Below, in pieces: positions 7,172-10,554 of a DNA stretch of 10,554 nt (the first letter of the stretch is position 1; every line of letters starts with the position of its first letter). This DNA is from an uncultured Eubacteriales bacterium (GTDB taxonomy: Bacteria > Bacillota > Clostridia > Peptostreptococcales > Anaerovoracaceae). A program made the position numbers and the translations under genes. Location of the stretch: assembly GCA_900542245.1 (NCBI GenBank), contig UQMQ01000080.1, forward strand, positions 1-10,554, read 5' to 3'. The notes below the pieces were generated by a model, which was not told where the DNA came from, did no database searches, and saw only the letters and a program-made list of their open reading frames with translations.

Positions 7172-7507
7172 ATGACAGAGGAGAAAATTAAGAAAGTCAC
7201 AGCGCTTTTTGCAGAAGAAGCAAAAAAGATTTTTGGAGAAAAATTAAAGCAGATGATTTTGTATGGATCCTGTGCAAGAGGGGACTTTCAGACAGACAGT
7301 GACATCGATATCCTGCTGCTTTTAAGTGTACCAAGAGAAAATCTTGCTTTCGAAAGGAAAAAAATATTTGCGATTGCTGATGCCTTGGATTTAGAGTACG
7401 AGGTCGTTTTAGCACCTGTGCTGCAAAGCTACGAAGTATACCAGACCTACCTTCCGGTTTCGAGTTATTACCAGACTGTTCAGAAGGAGGGTGTAAAAAT
7501 TGCCTGA
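7172..7507 (+). CDS. Minimal nucleotidyltransferase (MntA-like antitoxin candidate)
   Basis: This 111-aa protein is a Pol-beta superfamily minimal nucleotidyltransferase. The signature GSCARGDFQTDSDID (residues 32-46) fits G-S-x10-D-x-D, with D44 and D46 as metal ligands. A third acidic residue is probably E77 in the strand LEYEVVLAPV. The ARGD form resembles MntA antitoxins, which AMPylate and silence the partner HEPN toxin. AAAGGGGA lies 9 nt before the ATG. Its end overlaps the HEPN gene by 8 nt, so translation is coupled. Codon use is clearly richer in A/T than in pdp or the carboxypeptidase gene, suggesting horizontal acquisition. The fold is sure; the antitoxin role is inferred from the pairing. 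Confidence 0.9.
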   Translation: MTEEKIKKVTALFAEEAKKIFGEKLKQMILYGSCARGDFQTDSDIDILLLLSVPRENLAFERKKIFAIADALDLEYEVVLAPVLQSYEVYQTYLPVSSYYQTVQKEGVKIA

Positions 7508-7907
7508 TTACAGCAAGCAGCAAAAGGACTATGCGCGATACAGACTGGATAGAGCGCTGGAAGATCTGCAAAGCGCACAGAAACTATTTACAGATGGACA
7601 TTTTCGTGCCGCTAACAATCGTGCATATTATGCGATTTTTCATGCGATTAGAGCAGCACTTGCGTTAAAGCGTGTAGATTCATCAAAACACAGTGGTGTG
7701 ATCGCGGAGTTTCGCAGACTGTTTATCAAAGAAGGTCTATTGCCTGTTGAAATATCGCAGATGATTGGATCTGCATTCACAATCAGAAATGCTTCAGACT
7801 ATGATGATATGTTTATTGCCAGCAAGAGCGAGACAAAAGAGCAAATAGAGAATGCAAACTATGTGTATGAGCAGATTAAAAAGTATATTGACAAACAAGC
7901 GGAATAA
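7500..7907 (+). CDS. HEPN domain protein, UPF0332 type (HepT-like toxin candidate)
   Basis: The 135-aa all-helical protein shows UPF0332/HEPN hallmarks: a basic first helix (YARYRLDRALEDLQSA), NNRAYYAIFHAIRAAL (39-54), SSKHSGVIAEFRRLF (61-75) and a third helix with IRNASDYDD (95-103). Typical HEPN RNases have R-x4-6-H; here the position reads R96-x4-Y101, the R..(A/S)DY form common in this subgroup. The start is TTG (7500), chosen because AAGGAGG (7484-7490) is 9 nt upstream and no in-frame ATG exists near; the codon overlaps the end of the MNT gene. In MntA/HepT modules the HEPN partner is an RNase or tRNA-targeting toxin, but the missing His makes that activity uncertain here. A strong terminator follows. 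Confidence 0.9.
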   Translation: MPDYSKQQKDYARYRLDRALEDLQSAQKLFTDGHFRAANNRAYYAIFHAIRAALALKRVDSSKHSGVIAEFRRLFIKEGLLPVEISQMIGSAFTIRNASDYDDMFIASKSETKEQIENANYVYEQIKKYIDKQAE

Positions 7908-7927
7908 TCCGGGGGTTTGATTGCTAC

Positions 7928-7968
7928 AAAAAAGTCGAATGATACCGATGTATTGTTCGGCTTTTTTT
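7928..7968 (+). terminator. Strong terminator after the MNT/HEPN pair, probably bidirectional
   Basis: An 18-bp stem pairs 7928-7945 with 7950-7967 over the loop CGAT, with a few G-U pairs in the middle and a core of GTCGAA with TTCGGC. The arms begin with six A and end in seven T, so it can work in both directions. It lies 20 nt after the HEPN stop codon and marks the right end of the module. Confidence 0.93.
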
Positions 7969-8038
7969 ATCCCTTCATTGCAACCGTAAATTTTGCGATA
8001 TATCCAAGCTTCTGCGGAGTGGAAGGCATATTTCATAC

Positions 8039-8086
8039 AAAAGCCCCATATACTTTACCACGAAACGGGAAAGGGCGGGGCTTTTT
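8039..8086 (+). promoter_or_regulatory. Terminator-like hairpin covering the carboxypeptidase ribosome binding site
   Basis: AAAAGCCCC (8039-8047) pairs perfectly with GGGGCTTTT (8077-8085). Loop 8048-8076 contains the purine stretch AAAGGG. The T-run ends at 8086 and the ATG of the next gene begins at 8087. The only Shine-Dalgarno-like bases (AAAGGGCGGGG, 8070-8080) are partly inside the stem, so folding should hinder translation, and the stem plus five T could also end transcription. It may be a leftover terminator or an attenuator. Confidence 0.6.
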
Positions 8087-9307
8087 ATGTGGAAAAGAAT
8101 CGTATCATCGCTGGTAGGCGTGAGTTTGATCCTCTGTGGGTTTGTCGGCGTATCAAAGCTGAAGGAGCGGCTGCCGACGCAGGAGCCGATCGAGGTGGAG
8201 ACGGTCAAGGATGCGCCTGCGGGTGAAAGCGCGCCGAAAGCAGCGTTTGAGGTCGCAGCGAAGGGTGCGGTACTGGTCGACGCGGAAAGCGGAGAAGTGT
8301 TATTTGAGCAGGACGCGCATAAAGAACTGCCGCTTGCCTCAGTCACCAAGGTCATGACGATGCTGCTGGTCATGGAGGCGGTGGACAGCGGTAAAATCAC
8401 GTTGGACGATTCTGTCACGATCTCAGAGCGGGCGGCATCAATGGGCGGCAGCCAGATGTATATGGAAGCGGGTGAGACGCATACAGTCGCAGAGCTGATG
8501 GAGGGCGTGGCGATGGCTAGCGCGAATGACGGCTGTGTGGCGCTCAGCGAGTTTGTCGCGGGCAGCGAGGAAATCTTTGTTGAGCGCATGAATGAACGGG
8601 CTGCGGAGCTCGGCATGCGGGACACGCATTTTGTCAATACCAACGGGCTGCCTGTGGCAGGGCACTATTCGAGCGCATATGATATAGCAGTGATGTCGCG
8701 CAAGCTCTACGCCTTTGAGGAAACGCACAAGTGGTTTACGACTTGGCAGAGCACGATCACGGTAGGACTGCCGGGCAAGGAAAAGGAGTTCGGACTGACC
8801 AATACCAACAAGCTGATCAAGGCATATCCGGGCTGCAACGGCATCAAGACCGGATTCACAGCAGAAGCAGGCTACTGCCTGAGCGCCTCGGCGACGCGTG
8901 AGGATACACATCTGATCGCGGTCGCGCTGGGCTGTGAGACCTCCAAGCTCCGCAACGCGCAGATCGCCAAGCTGTTTGATTACGGCTTTGCGAACTTCGG
9001 CAGTCAATGTATCGCCGAGCAGGGCGCAGTGCTGACGCGGATGCAGGTCGCGCGCGGTACACCGCAGGAGATCAATGCCGTCAGCGCGGAGAAAGTGACC
9101 TGCCTCGTACAAAAGGGTAAGGAAGACAGCATCACCACCAAAATCGAACTCTCTGCGGAAGTCCCGCTGCCGCTGGCTGCGGGCAGCAAGGTCGGGACCT
9201 TATATGTGATGAAAGACGGAAAGGAAGTCGGCGCATACGACCTCCTCGCGGAAGAATCGGTAGACAAAGCCTCCTTCAAAGAATTGATCCTGCGCGCGAT
9301 CTCCTGA
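8087..9307 (+). CDS. Secreted D-alanyl-D-alanine carboxypeptidase (PBP5/DacF family)
   Basis: This penicillin-binding protein trims the terminal D-Ala from peptidoglycan pentapeptides outside the membrane. The 406-aa sequence starts with a signal or anchor segment (MWKR, then a hydrophobic stretch to about residue 23), an acidic linker, and the peptidase S11 domain with SVTK (S85 nucleophile, K88), SAN (145-147) and KTG (254-256). Other family blocks are AVLVDAESGEVLFEQ and NTNGLP. A PBP5 C-terminal beta-domain follows (about 300-395), ending in a short helix that may contact the membrane. The start lacks a standard ribosome binding site and abuts a hairpin. In B. subtilis the counterpart dacF follows drm-pupG and precedes spoIIA; here the upstream deo neighbours fit but no spoIIA genes follow. 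Confidence 0.95.
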   Translation: MWKRIVSSLVGVSLILCGFVGVSKLKERLPTQEPIEVETVKDAPAGESAPKAAFEVAAKGAVLVDAESGEVLFEQDAHKELPLASVTKVMTMLLVMEAVDSGKITLDDSVTISERAASMGGSQMYMEAGETHTVAELMEGVAMASANDGCVALSEFVAGSEEIFVERMNERAAELGMRDTHFVNTNGLPVAGHYSSAYDIAVMSRKLYAFEETHKWFTTWQSTITVGLPGKEKEFGLTNTNKLIKAYPGCNGIKTGFTAEAGYCLSASATREDTHLIAVALGCETSKLRNAQIAKLFDYGFANFGSQCIAEQGAVLTRMQVARGTPQEINAVSAEKVTCLVQKGKEDSITTKIELSAEVPLPLAAGSKVGTLYVMKDGKEVGAYDLLAEESVDKASFKELILRAIS

Positions 9308-9392
9308 CGCCTGCCCGGAATCGTTTGCGGCTTTGCAAAATCCCATAGCGCGATGTCGCAAGCGCGGCTTACATACGAACCGATAAGGTGCG

Positions 9393-9472
9393 GGTATCCA
9401 TGCGAATTAGGCAAAGCAAGACCGCGGCTTTTGACGCGCCGCAGGCTTGCTGTTCATGCGCGCGTGGATATC
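9393..9472 (+). other. Nested inverted repeats in the gap before the DUF3343 gene
   Basis: The 202-nt gap 9308-9509 has no convincing gene. Inside it, GGTATCCATGCG (9393-9404) pairs with CGCGTGGATATC (9461-9472) over 12 bp with two G-U pairs. Within that, AGCAAG (9415-9420) pairs with CTTGCT (9446-9451), and GCGGC (9424-9428) with GCCGC (9438-9442). There is no T-tract directly after, so it is not a standard terminator. It could be a structured 5' leader, a small RNA or a mobile-element relic. No known riboswitch was recognised. Confidence 0.4.
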
Positions 9473-9509
9473 TCCTGCAGAAAGAACTAAAAACGAAGGA
9501 GGTTAAGGA

Positions 9510-9773
9510 ATGAATCAGGAATATGTGATCTCGTTTTCGTCGTTCTATAAGGCGGCATATGCCCAGGATATGCTGGAGGAGGCGGGCATCGCGTCGACGC
9601 TCAAAAAGCTGCCGACCGAGCTTGTCCGTTCCTGCAGCACCGGACTGTATCTCCGGACGGATGATATCCAACGGGTGAAAGCCGTATTATCGGGGAAGCA
9701 GATCGCGCCGGGCGGTATCTATCTGATCCGGCGCAGCGCTGACGGACAGAAAGGATATGGGAAGGTCAGATAA
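9510..9773 (+). CDS. DUF3343 family small protein (putative Se/S carrier-like)
   Basis: The 87-aa protein fits the DUF3343 pattern: a start region with an S..KA..A..ML...GI block (FSSFYKAAYAQDMLEEAGI), then LPTELVRSCSTGLYLR, matching the family's P-x-E-x-x-x-S-C-x-x-x-L region with C42 in the conserved position, and a final strand GGIYLI. The family name suggests sulfur or selenium carrier chemistry through this Cys, but its role is unproven. GAAGGAGGT (9495-9503) lies 6 nt before the ATG. It stands alone, with a structured gap upstream and a strong terminator downstream, and is probably monocistronic. Confidence 0.8.
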   Translation: MNQEYVISFSSFYKAAYAQDMLEEAGIASTLKKLPTELVRSCSTGLYLRTDDIQRVKAVLSGKQIAPGGIYLIRRSADGQKGYGKVR

Positions 9774-9783
9774 GGATGATGAG

Positions 9784-9835
9784 AGGGGCTGTCGCGTGGT
9801 CGATGGATTTCATCAGCCACGCGGCAGCCCCTTTG
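9784..9835 (+). terminator. Long-stem terminator after the DUF3343 gene
   Basis: Bases 9784-9800 pair with 9816-9832 over 17 bp (two G-U pairs), with GATG/CATC (9802-9805/9811-9814) extending it inside the loop. The T-tract is short (CCTTTGTCTT). The length is unusual for a simple terminator, so an imperfect palindrome of a mobile element is an alternative. Confidence 0.7.
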
Positions 9836-9840
9836 TCTTA

Positions 9841-9856
9841 AGATTTCGTTTATTGC
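9841..9856. repeat. Direct repeat, left copy
   Basis: AGATTTCGTTTATTGC here recurs as AGATTTCGTTTGTCGC at 10195-10210 (14 of 16 identical). The two copies flank the flagellin remnant and each directly follows a terminator-like hairpin. Between this copy and the remnant, 9857-9959 holds no gene I can support, only a 10-nt motif TTGTCTGACT repeated at 9901 and 9943. Confidence 0.5.
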
Positions 9857-9959
9857 TTTGCACTTGATGCTATGTTGGTGGCTGTCGCATGTTGCACTAT
9901 TTGTCTGACTACTGGTGTGATAGCTGTCAAACTTGGAAGTGATTGTCTGACTGGCGTAA

Positions 9960-10115
9960 TTACAGTATGCCTCGTGGCAACTGGTTTACTTGTGCGAGCA
10001 TAGCTTGTGCTGCTTGTACGAGGATGTTGTGCTTCGTGTAGGACCTCATTTCTTTTGCCATGTCGGTGTCGCTGATGCAGCTTTCTGCCGCGGTCGTGTT
10101 CTCTGTGGTGGTGCT
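9960..10115 (-). pseudogene. Flagellin C-terminal domain remnant
   Basis: Read on the minus strand, this stretch gives STTTENTTAAESCISDTDMA, then KEM, and further on KHNILVQAAQAMLAQVNQLP and GIL followed by TAA. It is the conserved C-terminal D0 helix of bacterial flagellin (usual form TENTTAAESRIRDTDMAKEM ... QAMLAQANQ). Differences from the usual residues are single-base changes: Arg to Cys, Arg to Ser, Ala to Val, Gln to Arg, and a final CAA to TAA that would cut the last residues. Upstream the homology stops; a QNR triplet at 10126-10134 in another frame hints at a frameshifting deletion. No D1 or N-terminal flagellin is present, so it is a decayed 3' fragment. Confidence 0.8.
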
Positions 10116-10162
10116 GTACGATGCTGCGGTTCTGCTCGCGGCGGTTGCTGTCTCTAAACAAT

Positions 10163-10188
10163 AAAAGCACCGGGCTTCCGATGCTTTT
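10163..10188 (-). terminator. Terminator of the Rpn-family gene
   Basis: AAAAGCA (10163-10169) pairs with TGCTTTT (10182-10188), and CGG (10171-10173) with CCG (10178-10180), around a GCTT loop with one C-A mismatch. On the minus strand it lies 54 nt beyond the Rpn stop and ends in CTTTTATTG. The symmetric arms allow plus-strand action too. Confidence 0.75.
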
Positions 10189-10194
10189 GCTTTG

Positions 10195-10210
10195 AGATTT
10201 CGTTTGTCGC
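10195..10210. repeat. Direct repeat, right copy
   Basis: AGATTTCGTTTGTCGC matches the copy at 9841-9856 at 14 of 16 positions, 354 nt apart. It lies between the Rpn stop and its terminator. Confidence 0.5.
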
Positions 10211-10242
10211 GTGCGTATTGGGTAATTGTCAAAGCATGCACG

Positions 10243-10518
10243 CTATAGCTTTTCGATTTCCTCCGGTGTCAGTCCGGTTGCTTGGCGAATCTGTGCGAGG
10301 TCTAATCCAAGCCGCACGAGGTTTCGCGCGATCTCTCGTTTTTCCTGCGCCGCGCCTTCGCTACGACCTTTCGTAAGTCCGACAGTTTCGCCTTTCGTGA
10401 AGCCGGATTTCTCGCCTTTCACAAAACCGATTTTTTCTCCGGATTTCTCGCCGTCCTCGTAGGCTTCGCGGGCGCGAATCTCCGCAAATTCTTCTACTGT
10501 AATTTCGTTGAAAAGCAT
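10243..10518 (-). CDS. Possible internally translated Rpn C-terminal protein (RpnS-like)
   Basis: Inside the Rpn frame an ATG (10518 on the minus strand) is preceded by GGGAGG (10532-10527) with 8 nt spacing, as good as any gene start in the window. It would yield a 91-aa protein: helix EEFAEIRAREAYEDG, eight Gxxx tetrads (residues 23-54) and a C-terminal helical module. In E. coli, Rpn genes have been reported to encode such separately translated C-terminal proteins, which bind and block the full-length toxin and carry variable four-residue repeats. The ribosome binding site could be a by-product of the REVT codons (CGGGAGGTGACA), so the call is tentative. Confidence 0.45.
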   Translation of the reverse strand: MLFNEITVEEFAEIRAREAYEDGEKSGEKIGFVKGEKSGFTKGETVGLTKGRSEGAAQEKREIARNLVRLGLDLAQIRQATGLTPEEIEKL

Positions 10519-10554
10519 GCCTGTCACCTCCCGGCTGTGTTTTCGCAGAAAGTC
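10243..10554 (-). CDS. Rpn-family recombination-promoting nuclease / putative transposase, C-terminal part
   Basis: The minus-strand frame is open from the right window edge to TAG at 10243-10245, giving the last 103 residues. The segment DFLRKHSREVTGMLFNEIT, followed by EAYEDGEKSGEK, is the typical junction of PD-(D/E)XK nuclease family transposases (Rpn/PDDEXK_2 type): the end of the nuclease domain, then a Gly/Lys/Glu tail. The catalytic PD-(D/E)XK core must lie outside the window. The tail has eight Gxxx tetrads and ends in a short helical module (NLVRLGLDLAQIRQATGLTP, then EEIEKL) common to this family. Rpn proteins are DNA-cleaving, and E. coli members act as toxins and anti-phage factors. 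Family assignment is from pattern recognition of the C-terminus only. Confidence 0.8.
   Translation of the reverse strand, partial: DFLRKHSREVTGMLFNEITVEEFAEIRAREAYEDGEKSGEKIGFVKGEKSGFTKGETVGLTKGRSEGAAQEKREIARNLVRLGLDLAQIRQATGLTPEEIEKL
10357..10452 (-). repeat. Tetrapeptide (12-bp) repeat tract in the Rpn tail
   Basis: Eight consecutive four-residue units start with Gly: GEKS, GEKI, GFVK, GEKS, GFTK, GETV, GLTK, GRSE. A higher order of 8 residues (24 bp) is visible in GFVKGEKS and GFTKGETV. Such tracts can change copy number by slippage or recombination while keeping the frame. Confidence 0.85.

Noticed and set aside
7978..8004. TTGCAA ... TATATC as a promoter for the carboxypeptidase gene
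   Set aside because: The spacer is only 15 nt and the -10 matches 4 of 6; no convincing sigma-F or sigma-G boxes either, so no promoter is called.
9850..10170. 106-codon minus-strand frame rich in His, Arg and Thr
   Set aside because: It runs partly in another frame over the flagellin remnant and resembles no protein; only a possible QNR triplet of the original flagellin frame is in it.
10354..10455. Repeats at the right end as a CRISPR array
   Set aside because: Units are 12/24 bp, contiguous, without spacers, and lie inside a coding frame with Gly every fourth residue.

Overview
The window reads as chromosomal DNA of a Gram-positive Firmicute, most likely of the class Clostridia. Supporting points are the infC-rpmI-rplT operon with an AUU start and an attenuator leader, strong AGGAGG ribosome binding sites throughout, a deoB - pyrimidine-nucleoside phosphorylase - D,D-carboxypeptidase order that recalls the drm-pupG-dacF block of Bacillus subtilis, and short stem-plus-U-tract terminators. 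No genus is claimed.

Layout. At the left edge (1-105) a possible gene runs leftward out of the window. A good promoter (118-146) and a structured leader with an attenuator (160-282) precede infC, rpmI and rplT (332-1485), which encode IF3 and ribosomal proteins L35 and L20; a terminator follows at 1526-1550. A second same-strand run (1686-7048) has a short leader with two hairpins, then an unrecognised charged protein, rmuC, a calcineurin-like phosphoesterase, deoB and pdp. Spacing is tight (17 nt, 55 nt bridged by a 20-codon ORF, 16-nt overlap, 15 nt), so this is probably one operon. deoB and pdp form a nucleoside salvage pair: phosphorolysis of pyrimidine nucleosides gives (deoxy)ribose-1-phosphate, which DeoB converts to the 5-phosphate.

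At 7172-7907 sits a visibly more A+T-rich, translationally overlapping pair: a minimal nucleotidyltransferase (MNT) and a UPF0332-type HEPN protein, the arrangement of MntA/HepT-like toxin-antitoxin modules, closed by an 18-bp terminator. It lies between pdp and the secreted D,D-carboxypeptidase gene (8087-9307), whose start codon is pressed against a terminator-like hairpin. After a structured intergenic stretch comes a small DUF3343 gene (9510-9773) with a strong terminator.

The right end is an accessory scrap zone on the minus strand. It holds the 3' part of a Rpn-family (PD-(D/E)XK, putative transposase) gene entering from the right edge, with tetrapeptide Gxxx repeats and a well-placed internal ribosome binding site and ATG. 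This looks like a gene-within-gene toxin/antitoxin arrangement. Beyond its terminator lies a decayed flagellin C-terminal fragment flanked by short direct repeats. The most interesting candidates are the Rpn internal start, the MNT/HEPN module with its R-x4-Y motif in place of R-x4-H, and the flagellin remnant.
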